A DNA stretch of 64,000 nucleotides from Jackrogersella multiformis (taxonomy: Eukaryota; Ascomycota; Sordariomycetes; Xylariales; Hypoxylaceae): assembly GCA_902806575.1 (NCBI GenBank), contig CADCXD010000001.1:4650001-4714000 (forward strand), written 5' to 3'. Positions 1-12,136 of this stretch are shown here, piece after piece. The notes beneath the pieces are model-generated. The model saw nothing but the letters and a program-made list of their open reading frames with translations. It was not told the DNA's origin and searched no databases. The position numbers and the translations under genes were made by a program. Position 1 is the first letter of the stretch. The number at the start of each line of letters is the position of its first letter.

Positions 1-1027
1 AGTCGGACACAATTCTAGGTGGCCTCGATATGAGTTATGTGAAGATCGTACTCGTTAAAAATAAAGAAACCGACACATCCGAAGTAAGGAGGGAAAAGAA
101 GGCTGAAGGGAGATTTGTAGGTTGACGACTATCGATGGCGGGATTGAGGTCTCTCTCTTACCTAGGTACGTACCCTTAGCCCACTGCTAATCTGGCCTTA
201 TCGGAGGATTGACCTGTCATTTACCTAGGACCTAGGTACCTAGTGTATTAACACTAAACCATACGGGTAGATTTGATTGGTGGATGCAAGTGTTTCATTG
301 TTTGCTTAAGTCATTATTTACGGATAAATGAATTACGATCAATTATTTTAGAGGATAATGACGTGACCATCGATCCACTGATCCAGCAACGTAGCCACTT
401 AGCCTCAACGTTTTAGCCACAGCACCTTAGCCACAGTTGTGGCTAGAATAAATCCCGTTTAGACCTCGGAGTTAACTATATAGTAGGGGCTGAGTACCTA
501 GGTAGCTTTTTATAGGGACAGGGGTACCGTACCTAGGTACTTAAGTACCGGGGGTAAACGCGTAGGGATTTAAATTGAAATGGCTGGGCGCGTGTCGAAG
601 GGGCTGCTCAGTCGCGTTCCGACAATTCGGTGGAATTGGGAAGTTGCGGAATCTAATAATTTGTATGGGAACTTTCTCCCCAGCCACTCGGTTTTCACCC
701 TATTTTCACACTTCCATTATTTTGTGTCGTTGGCCGGGTTCGGTTCTTTCTTTTCCTCTTTCTTTCTTAGGAATGCGCTGCTTCTAATTTTTATTCGCCG
801 TTCAATGTAACCAAACATCTCCGTTCTCTTTTACCTGCCAGCTTTCAACTATCAATACCTACAAAGTATTCGATGTAATTTGATCATATTCGAATTATAC
901 TTGTTTTCACCTGAGATAAATCCGCTCTACGTAACGTCAAGCCGTATAGTCGTCACATTCGGATTTGAAGCGTCAATCAGCTTCCCTATATCTATACCGT
1001 TTTACAAAACCTACCCGTCGCATTACA
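1..1027. other. Intergenic, no supported gene
   Basis: No reading frame here looks coding. The stretch holds several copies of the dispersed TACCTAGGTA-type motif (near 162, 222-241, 497 and 531) and a perfect inverted repeat TAGCCACA/TGTGGCTA near 430-447. The last few hundred bases are presumably the promoter and 5' UTR of the CenH3 gene that follows. Confidence 0.5.
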
Positions 1028-1536
1028 ATGATCAGGGGCCGTGGCCGCGGAGGTGCTAGGGGAGGAGCAGGTGCAGTGAGGCGTATGTCGACAAAGTGAT
1101 TATCTGAAGTTGTAATATACTAACTAATGGGTAGCCGGCGATCCAATTCCCTATCCTCGGAAGCGAAGATACAGACCAGGAACCCTCGCATTGAGGGAGA
1201 TCCGAAGACTACAGAACAACACCGATCTGCTTTTACGAAAACTACCCTTCTCTCGACTAGTATGTCTTCGTCGCCCACACAGATAAACTCTGGAATATTT
1301 ATGCTAATTCGAAGTAATAGGTTCGTGAAATAGCCTTGACGATGCGTCCGGCGAACGAAGGTATGCGATGGCAGTCGCAAGCTATATTGGCGCTTCAAGA
1401 AGCTGCCGAAGCTTTCCTTGTTCACCTCTTCGAAGATACGAATCTGTGCGCCATCCACGCAAAACGTGTCACGATCATGCAAAAGGACATACAACTAGCG
1501 AGACGAATACGTGGCGTATGGGGTGGTCTCGGCTGA
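1028..1536 (+). CDS. cenH3: Centromeric histone H3 variant (CenH3/CENP-A)
   Basis: Replaces H3 in centromeric nucleosomes and seeds the kinetochore. Three exons, 1028-1082, 1135-1259 and 1321-1536, give 131 aa. Introns are 52 and 61 nt; both donors are GTATGT and the first intron has a TACTAAC-like branch site. The tail is short and Arg/Gly-rich. The alpha-N region reads RYRPGTLALREIRR, then come LPFSRLVREIAL and a complete histone fold ending KDIQLARRIRG. Two features separate it from canonical H3: a longer loop 1 (TMRPANEGMRWQ, with Trp where H3 has Phe) and the C-terminal extension GVWGGLG typical of filamentous-fungal CenH3. The tail of about 24 residues before the fold is short for the family, so an unseen upstream exon is possible. 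Identity is secure; the exact start is less so. Confidence 0.9.
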
Positions 1537-2285
1537 GTGTGCAAGAAGGACAGAAACTATAAAACATCATTCCCATCGCTTTTTCCGCATTTGAAGCTTT
1601 AATGCCTCGGGGTCTGGTAGAATTCACCCCCCCTAATCATCTACGCAGTTAGGGGAGGCGTGTACAAAAGAGAAGGTCGTCGAGGAGGTGGATAAGATAC
1701 CAGGGCGTTCCGCTAGGTTGGACAGGGCAAAAGTGAGCCGGCGTTTAGGAGTCAGAGGTAGACCGATTCAAGGGAGGAACGGTCGATTTTCCTGTTCGCT
1801 TTTGATACCACGATGTCACGCCATAAGCCGTGCAGAGCTGGAACACATCAAAATATATAATGCTGGACAAATACTAAAAATTGCCGTCAAGTCCTAGAGT
1901 CCAGGGTCGTGAGGCTGAAGAATGCCGGTATCTGATACATGTAACCATCGTGCATGGGCTAAAATACTCCGGAACTCCGTGATTTTTGGGGCGCACGTGG
2001 AGTAATTCAGGGATCCTGACGGCTCTATCAGCGGCTCAGCATACTGGTACCTGTACCTACCTAGGTACTTATTTCCATAGCTGTAATTGGTGACGTCAGC
2101 TGCTAGGGAAGCTGTTCTGAAGCTCCCGTTCTACAAATAAATTGAACAGATCTATGCATTTCACAGCTTCCCTCGTATGATTCCCACAAACCCATATTCT
2201 AAAGCTACAGTAACTTAAGTGGATCTCATTATCAGACCTCATTCTATCCAGAAACAAATCAAAAAATACTTGCAAATTCCCCAAG
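1537..2285. other. Intergenic between CenH3 and FUN14-like gene
   Basis: A short open frame at 1688-1897 has no recognisable protein features and no good start context, so I do not call it. A TACCTAGGTA motif lies near 2059-2070. Nothing else stands out. Confidence 0.4.
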
Positions 2286-2862
2286 ATGTCAGCAAGACTA
2301 CTCGCAAGAACTCGCTTGCCTCGCCACGCCCTCGGCGCCGGCATCGTTGGACTCACCCTCGGCACGGGCATGGCGACATTTAAACAGCCTCGGCTCCGGC
2401 TCGATGCGAGGGAGACGCCGCGGCCAGTGAGCAGTCGTCCACCTGCTGTCAAGGAGAGGTTAGATCCCGAGCTCATGAAGCAGCTTTCGGGCGGGAGCGT
2501 CGTCGGTATGTCGGATTCCAGTAGAACAGGTAATTCATAATTTGGCACCGAGGCTGAGGCTGAGAACCGTCTAGGATTCGTATCCGGAGTTATCATTAGC
2601 ATATTCTCGCGGACGCTGGTCTTGCTTCTGGGCCTTTCGGTAGTGGTCGTTCAGGTGTGTAATGGATAACCCCCCAGGGCAAAAAGTCTTCCGCTCTAAT
2701 ACTAGTCAGGTGGCTTCGAGATACGGCATCGATATAATACAGCAGCTGAGATTGAAACAGCGGGTGGGAAATTCACGGGTGTTGTCAGCCTTGGAGAAGA
2801 ATCCAGCGTTTAAGTTGTCATTCGGGCTATTCTTCACACTGTCTGCTTTCATGCAATTCTAA
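2286..2862 (+). CDS. FUN14-family mitochondrial membrane protein
   Basis: Three exons, 2286-2505, 2575-2654 and 2710-2862, give 150 aa. Introns of 69 and 55 nt have GTATGT and GTGTGT donors. The N-terminus is Arg-rich and amphipathic with a hydrophobic stretch (LGAGIVGLTLGTG), as expected for mitochondrial import. The family core follows: MKQLSGGSVVG, a hydrophobic helix (SIFSRTLVLLLGLSVVVVQ), then SRYGIDIIQQLRLKQRV and a C-terminal hydrophobic segment. FUN14 proteins sit in the outer mitochondrial membrane; animal FUNDC1 is a mitophagy receptor, while fungal members are poorly characterised. I see no clear YxxL LC3-type motif at the N-terminus, so a mitophagy role should not be assumed. The stop lies 62 bp from the stop of the convergent aminopeptidase P gene. 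Confidence 0.8.
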
Positions 2863-2924
2863 GAGCTAGTCAATGTACCAACCGCCGCAATGCATTTAAA
2901 ATGAAGTAAGATCAGACTTTCGTC

Positions 2925-5089
2925 TCAGAAAGGCTGTGTTTCCCTTCTCAGCCATGCCGTCGTCACCTTGTCATTCTCAAAGTACCCCTTCGTCTTATTC
3001 CAGATATCCTCGTTGTAGTCGTTCAGCCATTTCCTCTCTTCGCCCGACAGGGTACCAGCATCGATGAGCTTACGGCAGTACGGCACCATGGTGACGTGCT
3101 CAAACCCGAGATATGGCTTGTCGCCAAACTTGTATTTAGTCTTCACCTCCTTAACCATCACGATGTTCTCGATGCGGATGCCGAAGGCACCGTCTTCGTA
3201 ATAGCCAGGTTCGTCGGAAATAACATTGCCAGGGGACAGAGAGACTTCCGAGTATTGTACCCTAGTACCGATACCAATCGGACCTTCGTGTACGTTCAGA
3301 TACGAACCAACTCCGTGACCGGTACCGTGGCGGTAATCAAGTCCGTTTTGCTAAATCGTTAGATGAGCAAAAGTGCTAACTATCCGGGTTTAGAATCAGA
3401 CATACCCATAGATACTGGCGCGCAAGGCCATCAAGTGCAAAACCTGTCGTTCCTTTGGGGAATACGGCTCTATCCAAGGCGATATTTCCCTTCAATACAA
3501 GCGTGTAGGCTTCGATCTCGGCCTCGGTAGGCTTGCTAAAATGCAATGTCCGGGTTGTGTCCGTAGTACCGTCGAGATACTGCGCTCCGGAATCGCATAA
3601 GTAGACTGCATTAGGATCGACGACCGAGCAACTTCCACGCTCAGGCTTGTAGTGAATAACGGCAGCACTGATAATGTAAGATTAGCATAGTTAAGTAGTG
3701 TAAATCTGGATTTTATTAGACTTACTTTGGCCCTGTCGACGATATTGCGGGAAAGGAAAGTCCAACAAAGTCCTTCTGCTTAGCACGCAGCGACTCGAGC
3801 TTGTCCGCAGCTTCAACTTCATCGAGAGTTACCTTCTTCACTATCAACTGGTCTTCCAGCCACGCGAAGAACTCGATTAGAGCAGCGCCGTCTCTGATGT
3901 GGCACGCTCTCATCCCTTCCAGCTCGGTCTCGTTCTTCACAGCCTTGGCATCGCCGATAGGGCTTCGTATCTCCTCTACCATGTCATCGCCACCGAGCGC
4001 TCGCTTGAGAGCCCACGAAGCTTTATTGGAGATTAGAAACTTCTTGCTTTCGCTAGCGTCCTCGGCCCTCTGAGCTTCTGCCGATTCGCGGAGGGCAGAA
4101 GCATCGCCGAAGATATCCTTGTACGGCTTAATAGCAACGCCATTCTCCTTGAGATAGGATTGGCACTCGGCGCCTAACTTTGAGGAGTCCACATAGAGTG
4201 TAGCATCGTCAGCTGTTACAATGGCGTACGAGAAGAAGACTGGGTTGTAAGGAATGTCATTCCCTCGGAGGTTGAAAAGCCAAGCGATCTCGTCAAGCAT
4301 TGAGACCACAAACCCGAGCGATTTCTTCTTCTCAAGCTCCTTGCGAAGCTCAGCGAGCTTTGTCTTCGCATCCTTCCCGGTAAAGTTCTCGCCCAGAACT
4401 ATTATAGGCTCGTCGGGCTGAGGAGGTCTCTCGCTTCCCCAGGCTACATCAACCAGGTTTACTTCAACAGGTGCCAACTCCTTGCCTCCACTCTTTTTGA
4501 TCTTCTCTGAGAGCTTCTTGGCGGCACCACTCGTCAACAAAGTCGGGTCCACAGCCACGACTTTACCGCCAGCAGCTTGGTCTGCGGACCATTCTTGCCA
4601 GGTAGGAACATCGAGCAGACCTTGCCTTAATAAGGTCCAATTATCGTCAAGTTGGTGGCTAGCTTGGTTGAAGTAGCGACCATCCGTGGCTAAGGCAGCT
4701 TCGTTGTGAGTGATAACAGCACAGCCGGCCGAACCAGTGAATCCAGAGATAAAGGCACGACGAGCATCACAAGGTGCAATATATTCCGAAGCATGGCTAT
4801 CCTCAGATGGGACGACTTGAAATATAACCGTCAGCTGCCAAGACCCGATTCATGATTGAAATGCATAGGCTAACCTACTGTACACATCGACTTTGTGCTC
4901 ACTCATAAGCTCGCGAACCTTGGAGAGGCGAGCGGTCGTGTCGATCCTTTCCATCTTGATAGCTACAGCAGTGCTCTGAAATCGGGAAATCGGGCGTAGT
5001 GTAGTCTTCGGCGAAATGTATATGTTGCACAGTCGAGATGCAAGCTTCGGTATTGTAAACCCAGATAAGAGAGCAATCCTCGGAGTCAT
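2925..5089 (-). CDS. ampp: Xaa-Pro aminopeptidase P, frameshifted in this sequence
   Basis: Metallopeptidase (M24B) that removes N-terminal residues preceding proline. Exons on the minus strand: 5089-4879, 4816-3726, 3667-3406 and 3350-2925, with introns of 62, 58 and 55 nt. The creatinase-like N-domain is followed by the pita-bread domain with its ligands visible: DSGAQYLDGTTD, GTGHGVGSYLNVHEGP, SDEPGYYED and GIRIEN. Start at 5089 adds a basic, Ser/Thr-rich leader that could be a mitochondrial presequence; an internal ATG at 4954 would give the usual cytosolic length of about 617 aa. Near 4800-4801 one extra T in the plus strand (ggctattcctc) breaks the frame just after VPSE. Removing that base makes the total length divisible by three (662 aa) and restores the family sequence, so this is a recent mutation or a sequencing error. 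Confidence 0.85.
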
Positions 5090-6175
5090 AGACCGTGTGG
5101 ATAAGGATGATGAACTTCTCATCAACAGCAATTCTGACGATATAGATGAGATTGATGGATCGGCGCATAGGCTAACTGAGTCCAGGAAGCCGATGAAGCT
5201 CACAAAATTTGGGCGTGGATAGCCCAGACGAGTCCCAAAAAACTCTTAGTAGAAATTAAGGAAATGCATACATTGGAAATAGTTGAGATCATTAATTACC
5301 TAGGTAGGTATTGATGCTGGAGTCTTAATTTCTTGAACTTGTATACTACCCAGGTATATACAGTACAGTAGTTGAAGCTGTGAAGATCAAAGCACGATTA
5401 AAGTCGCAGCACGTAGCACAAAAGAGTGGGATGAAGTTTGGCTTAACGGCATATGAAGAACCCTGGTGGAGGGGCACACTTAGGATGTATTCTCGAAGTA
5501 CCTTAGTCTTGGGCGGTACTTATCAATTAAACAATTTTCCGTCTTGTATATGGGAAATTTAGCTGTATGCCGGGGCTTATTTGATATTCTTAGTGTACAT
5601 ATGTCGCACAAATCTTAAGGTTGTACCTATAAACTGCTCACGCGATGGTACCTAGGTATTTACACAGTGCTTTCTAAGACGGCAACCTTGGAACCTTGGA
5701 ACTCTCGAGTCTCAACCCCAAGCCCCACCATCAAAATTGGGCACTAGCACTAAAAGTTGTGTGTTACGGGATGACGTTTGGAGCACACCGGATAGTGAAT
5801 TCCAATCATTCATCTAGGTAGGTACGCAGGTGCTCCCAGTACGCATTTGATGGTAGTCAGTTCCGAATACACAACCTTAGAATTTGGAAGCTTCCACTAC
5901 ACTCCTATACTCATTGATTGCTCAGATATATGCTGTTAGTGAGTCCAAAATCGAACTAAAGGTACCTTGGTACTAACGAAACTTTTGGAGACATCGATTC
6001 AGCCTCGTTCTACTAACCCTTGTTTTCTTTTGTTTTCCTTTCTTCCTTTTTTATTTATAGATTTACAGATATACCATATACCATATTCTTTCATGTATCA
6101 AGGAACTGTGTGGACATTTAATCCCACCTTTCAATCTTGTAGCCAAATAAATCCTCGATATGGATGAGATATCCC
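5090..6175. other. Divergent intergenic region
   Basis: Lies between two divergently transcribed genes and should hold both promoters. It contains several ACCTAGGTA-type motifs (near 5299, 5650 and 5816). Small open frames such as 5380-5562 show no protein-like features. Confidence 0.4.
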
Positions 6176-9100
6176 ATGGAAACAAACACCGCCATGGAAG
6201 AAACATCAATTCCTCCTATGACTCTGCCTGAGGCCGAGAGTGTAAGTTGGTATTCTAGAGACTCCATTAAGCAAGTTATCTTTTTAAGAGAGCTATATAC
6301 TGATCACAGCTATATGCTGATTATCTTTAAATTATTCATTCAACATTCCGAGTCATAGCAATGCTAACATCTTGGTAGCTTGTCCACGAGTTATACAAGC
6401 CAAACCCTCCTCAGAAAATTATTCGAATTCAGGAAATCCTTCAGAACCTTCAGAAATCACCCGGCGGCTGGCAGCTCGCAGACGGATTTCTAGGTCGGCC
6501 AGATGAAAATGTCAAATTTTTTGGTGCCTTGACTTTCACCATCAAATTGAACACCGAAAAGTACTTCCCAATCAAGTTGCCGTGTTTATAACATCTAGAA
6601 CTTACTCGTTAATAGTTTATCTGATGCGGACGCAATCTCCGTGCTGAACAAGCTCATATCGTTTCTTATCACTTATTTGAGAGATGGAACAGCTGGCTTC
6701 GTTGTGAAGAAGCTCTGCAGCACTCTAGTGACGTATTTTGTCCACTACTCACATACGTGGCCTAGGTGTATATGCCATCTTGCATACAGCCTGGAGAAAA
6801 GTACGGTCGTGCCCATTGATGAAATCAACCCCGATACTCCGTTTGAATCTGGCGTGGTCCAGTCTTTACGCGTCGAGAACTTCTGTGCAGTTTCGTGGTT
6901 TGCCAGGTTCTTGGCTAACGAGGCGGAGAAAATCGACGCGAAATCCACCAAATATATGCCCCTCCACCAACGGCTGCTAAGCAATGCTGGTGATGTCGCA
7001 GCACTTCTATCTTACGGCATAAATTATGTTACTGACCAGAATAATCGCCCGGCTGATTCAATAGGCTGCTTGCAAGCCTGGCTTCAGTATGGCCAACGCC
7101 TTCCAAACCAGACCCTAGTCCAGCAGCTCCGGACATTAATTCACCCTGTCATTAACTGTCTCCCTCACGATGGACTTTATGAATTTGCCGTTGATCTTCT
7201 TACCTTTATCCTAGAAGATTGGACCCCATTCCTCCTCTCAGATCATATCGAGTCTCTCTACTCTGTCTTCGAGAGCGAGTGGGGCCAGAATAAATATCGT
7301 CTCCTCGTCGACAGCGACGAGGCAGACGATGACGAGGCCCAGTTTGGCGTGTTTATGCTGGCATTTGCCGATGCTCAAGTGGTAGAGCTGATGGATGGAA
7401 CCAACGCGAGAGCTCAACGGTTCCTTACTAGCCTCGCCGGGCTGTTGACCGCAAAGGGGTATCCCGGTGTGGAAAACAAAATATTCGTCCCAGCTCTCGA
7501 ATATCTGGGTTCGTTCGTTGAGAACTTGCTGGATACCCTCTACGAAGTTGATTCGACCAGTAAATTACAATGGGATAAGCCACCTGTGCAGCAGATCATG
7601 CAGGCCGTCTCGGAGAGCTGGAGAAAGATACAATACCCGTCCATTATCATTTACAACTCCTGGGAATCTACAGAGAGGGTTGCGTTTTCAGATGCACGAA
7701 AAGACGTTGCGGATTTTATGCAGGCCGTTTACAGCATTATGGGCAAGGAAATAGTCTCTATATTTGCGGCAAACTTGCTGGAAGCCTTGCCAAAATCGGC
7801 TTGGGCAGAACTAGAAGCGGCAGCCTTCTGCTTGGGTGCTTTATCCGACTGCGTATCAGATGGAACCTCATGTGATGACATATTGACTAAAGTGTTCGGC
7901 TCACCCCTATTTGAATTGTTGCGCCAAGGACAGAACGTTGTACCTGTCCGCGCAAGACAGACGTGTCTCTCCCTCATAGAGCGCTACTCGGATTACTTCG
8001 GTAATCATGCAGAGTTTCTACCGGCTGCCTTAAACCTACTATTCAGCGCCGTTGGAGACAGACACCTCGCAGTGCCTTCTTCTAGGTCGATCCATACACT
8101 TTGCTCGTCTTGTCGGGCGCTCTTGACGCCCGAGGTCGACACTTTCCTTGAGCAGTACGGGACGCTACGCGGTCATGAGCTGGACTCGTTAGCCGAGGAA
8201 AGGGTCATGGGCGCCATTGCGTCTATCATACAGGCGATGCCTGAGGACGCACTGAAGGCGAGTGCCTTTCAAAGATTACTAACTATGATCGGGGAGGATA
8301 TCAATACTAGCTTACAGTTCTCGTCCTATCCTGAAGGGTCTCTTTTACCTCCTAACAATCCGGTAAGTCTTGAGGAATCAAACGTTGAGAAGGTCTGCCT
8401 CGGTCGATGTATAAGCTTCTAACATAACGCAGTCGCTATTACGAGCCTATGACTTAGCGCAACGCCCAACAACAGAAGTTCTAACATCGGATGTATCGTT
8501 GCAATTAGCAATACGGGCGCTTCGTTGCCTAAGCAGTATTGCTAAGGGACTTCAATCACCCGCCGAAACTCCTGTCGATCTAGAGACCAGCGACAATAGT
8601 GCTCAAGCACCCGCTAATACGAATTTGAATCAGATACAGGTCGAAATTATGGTGAGTGCTTACCAGATTCTCCTTCTCACCGACAAAATGGGGATTGTTA
8701 ACTTCTTTATAGAACCTTCTCGTCCGACTTAAGGAGACGTTCTCGAGTAGCAGTGAAGTTGTCGACGTCATCTGCAGTATTCTTCGTGCCGGGTTTTCCG
8801 AAACAGAACCGGGACCATTCGTGTTTCCCCCAAATATGGTGACCGAGTTTATGACCGGTCGATGGCATAACCGTACTGCCACGGTAGTAAACACGGCAAG
8901 CATCTTTATGACGTCCCTCAGTAGCGGAAACCAAAAGAAATATGTCGGAGATGTCCTTGGTCAGCTTTTACCTTGGATCTTTGGTCTGTTGCATCAACTT
9001 TTAGGTGAGTCTTCTGTCTGATGCTTTAGGGATATCTGCTGTGTCTTGTGGCTGATATTTCCATCACCTGTGACATGTCGCTAATGGAAACGCAGAGCCC

Positions 9101-9765
9101 GACCAAGACCCTGAACTGGCGCAGTATGGTCTCGAATTTGCTCAGAGGGCGATGGTTAAACGTCCGGATATACTTATGTCTCAGCCCTCGAACATGCTCG
9201 AGTTCCTCTTCATGTTCGCCTTCAAGCTGCTGAACGGGAACGAACCGTTGCCTAAGGCGGCAGCAGCCGATTTCTGGGTTAGCCATTCGATTTATTATGT
9301 ACTTGTAAGAGAATGATAATAACGCTAACTACGCGGCTTCCAGACTACCTTTATTGCACTCACGACGGATGACCAGAACATCCAAGCCATCGTTAACAAT
9401 GCGATGTCCTATTTAGGTCCTAAACTTTCCGAATCGCTCATCCATAATATAGGGGGTAAGGCATCAAGAAGCGAACTGGACAAGCTCAGCGAGCCGTTGA
9501 AGAAGTTGGTGGTGCAACACGTCAACGCTCGCCAATGGTTAGCGGCGGCCCTGTATGACCCGGCGTTCCCTAGCGACAAGGTATCCGCAGAGGACAAGGA
9601 GCAGTTCCTTAAGAAAGTTATCATGTAAGTGTACCCACCACGACGTGGTTAGAGATACTAGAATTGACGCTCTAACGTAGGCTCCGCGGTCAACGGTCCA
9701 CGAACCAGGTCGTCCGAAACTTCTGGTTAGAATGTAGGGGTTCTGATTTCGCATATGCTTCGTGA
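6176..9765 (+). CDS. Importin-13/Kap122-like karyopherin
   Basis: Nuclear transport receptor of the importin-beta family that carries cargo through the pore under Ran control. Eight exons with consistent phases: 6176-6241, 6379-6560, 6616-8362, 8433-8651, 8713-9004, 9096-9277, 9344-9624 and 9681-9765; about 1017 aa, normal for the family. The N-terminus (LVHELYKPNPPQKI, then LTFTIKLNT) resembles the importin N-terminal domain of IPO13, and the rest is helical ARM/HEAT-type sequence. Most donors are GTAAGT or GTGAGT. Two are weak: GTACTT at 6561 and GTTAGC at 9278. An alternative donor GTAAGA about 33 nt downstream of the latter would add 11 residues without changing frame. The start at 6176 follows an in-frame ATG at 6164. 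Pdr6/Kap122 is the likely yeast counterpart; this assignment is by memory of family sequences. Confidence 0.8.
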
Positions 9766-10035
9766 TGGCATACTCGTTTTGTATCGGTCGCTCGGCGTTT
9801 GGGGGCCAGGGCTAGTGAGCGCGTTACCTGCCTAGACATAGAATCGGACGAGCTTTTGCACATGAAATGATCCAATCTGCACTCCGTTTCCGACGTCATA
9901 TGACTATGATGTGCCATAGTTCTGCTGATAACCACTCAGGTGTATTGGTTTTGTACAGTAGAGTATCTGCCGCGACTAAAGCAATAGCATACACCCTATC
10001 CCACTCCTCCCATCACCAATCTACTCAATCCCCCC

Positions 10036-11557
10036 CTAAATCGGCCGCGGCGCCAACCCCACCGCACACCGCACCATCCTCATAGTCTCCTCGGCGTTCT
10101 TGCGCGCGGCCTCCGCCCCGTCGGCCTCGATCTCGTCGAGCCACTTGCCGCCCTTGTAGTACAGGAACTCGTCGTAGCGGGCGCGCACGCCCTCGAGCTC
10201 CGCGCACAGCGCCGTGGACAGGTGCTCCTTCAGGTCCCGCAGGGTGTGGCCCTCGTACCACCGCGCCAGCGCCTCCGGGTCCGGCCTTACTCCCCGGCCC
10301 CCCTCCCCGTCCTTATTTCCTACAACCCACCCTTCCCCGCCCGGGCCCGGCCACGTCACCTGCGCTAGCAGGTCCAGCAGGTTGGCGACGCCGGGCCGCG
10401 CCGCGGGCTCGTACGTCACGATGTTCTGGCTGTCGGTCACGGCCTCCTTCACGCGCGCGTGGATCTGGTCTGGCGGGTCGCTGATGAGGATGCGCGAGCG
10501 GTAGTTGGGCGTGGATTTCGACATCTTGCGGTGTGGGTTCATGAGGGACATTACGCGTGGGGAGGGGGCTGGTGGGCGGGGGTGGGATGGTTAGTTTTTT
10601 TTCTTTTTCGCTGAGGGCGGGGAAAAGGGGAGGGGAGGGGAGGGGAGGAGAGAAAAGAAAAGAAAAGGAACGCACAGGTCATGGTCTCGGGAGGCACGAG
10701 GATGTTCTCGAAGGTGTGGTTGAAGTTGGTGGCGCACTCCCTGGCGAACTCGAGATGCTGCCGCTGGTCGTCGCCTACGGGCACGTGGGTCGCGCGGTGC
10801 ACCAGGATATCGGCGGCCTGCAGCACGGGGTACGAGAACAGGCCCAGCTTCAGCTTCGCCGAGACCACGTCGTCGATGTCGGAGTTCTCTTGCACTCTAA
10901 GCTTGGCCTGCGTGGGCCGTGGCCGCGTTAGCTGTGTATCGTTTTTCCTCGAGGAAACTCAGCTCTTCTGTTCTCTTTCTCTTCGTCCGCCTCCTAGGCA
11001 GGGAGATAGGGGTGTGCGGGTAGGCTAACCTTCCACTGGGTCATGCGGCTTAGATACCCCATGGAAGCGGTGCAGCTGAGAATCCACATGAGCTCGGCGT
11101 GCTGGGGCACGGAGCTCTGGAAGAAGATGGTCGACCCCTTATACGGGTCGAGGCCGACGGCCAGCAGCGCGGCCAGGGTCTCGCGGCGGCGCATGCGCAG
11201 GGCCTCGGCGTCCTGCGGCATGGTGAGGGCGTGCAGGTCCACGATGGAGAACAGCAGCTTGTCCCCCAACCCCGAGGCCTCCGCTTCGTCCTGCAGCCGC
11301 TTCCATTGCCGCAGCGCGCCGAGGTAGTTCCCTATGTGCGGCACGCCCGTGGGCTGGATCCCCGAGAAGACGACTTTCGGCCGCCTCTCCTTTTGCTCCG
11401 TCGCTCCCTGCTGGTCGCTGGTGGTGGTGGTAGCAGCGGTAGATTCATTACGCTTCTGTTGCGCTGCTGCTACTGCTGCTGCTGCGGATGGACGCAGAAT
11501 CTGTCTTCGCGCAAAGCCGACTAAGGGCCTACAGCGGGCGCACACTGTTGAGCGCAT
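10036..11557 (-). CDS. MSW1: Tryptophanyl-tRNA synthetase, mitochondrial
   Basis: Class Ic synthetase that charges mitochondrial tRNA-Trp. Exons 11557-11030, 10907-10676 and 10568-10036 give 430 aa in one continuous frame. A basic Ala/Arg-rich presequence precedes the Rossmann fold. The HIGH-type motif is PTGVPHIGNYLGAL and the KMSKS loop is HRKMSKST, both intact. LKLGLFSYPVLQAADILVHRA is a hallmark segment of bacterial-type TrpRS. The second intron (10675-10569) carries a pyrimidine run of over 50 nt on the coding strand. A small insertion (GPGGEGWVVGNKDGEGG) interrupts the C-terminal domain and is likely a surface loop. The gene converges on the importin gene, stop to stop about 270 bp apart. 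Confidence 0.9.
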
Positions 11558-12136
11558 CTAGTATCTGGCATTCAAGCTTTTATTTAAGGAAGCTTATAAG
11601 AGAAAAGCCGTTTATATTGGGATTTGAAGCTGCCGGCCTTTTTTTTCTCGGGTCGTGAAAATGTAGATAACCAATGAGTAAGAGAAATATCTCAATAACT
11701 CTAGAATAACTGAGCTTCTTATAAATCCAATTAACTATACTCACATTATCTTCAGTATACGTTTTATACAATTGTAAAAAGAAATAAGTATTGTTAAGTT
11801 TATTTAATAATTACCTAAGTACCTAGTGTATATGTACCTACCTAGGTAAGCCTAGGAGGTAATTGAAAAATATTTAGTCCAGTGTAGAATGAAGAAGCTC
11901 GAGCCAATCAGAAGCAAGATACACTATTGATTGACCCCTTTCAATTTTCTCCCGTGCTTATGTAAGTACCTGGGTACCTAAGTATGCATAACTTCACAAG
12001 TATTACACGATTTACATTAATATATACATACCTACCTAGGTAATCTCTTAGAATCACTAAGGGAATTCATATGAATGGTTTGAGGAAAATCAACTGTTAT
12101 AGAGTCAATTGTATATGTATGGAGACAGCACGGTAT

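Noticed and set aside
575..810. Two overlapping short frames upstream of CenH3
   Set aside because: Phe/Ser-rich, no splice signal linking them to CenH3 and no recognisable family; kept as intergenic.
1688..1897. Short plus-strand frame suspected as a tRNA or small gene
   Set aside because: A GATTCAAGG-like sequence resembles a Pol III B box but no cloverleaf or A box fits; the protein frame has no features.
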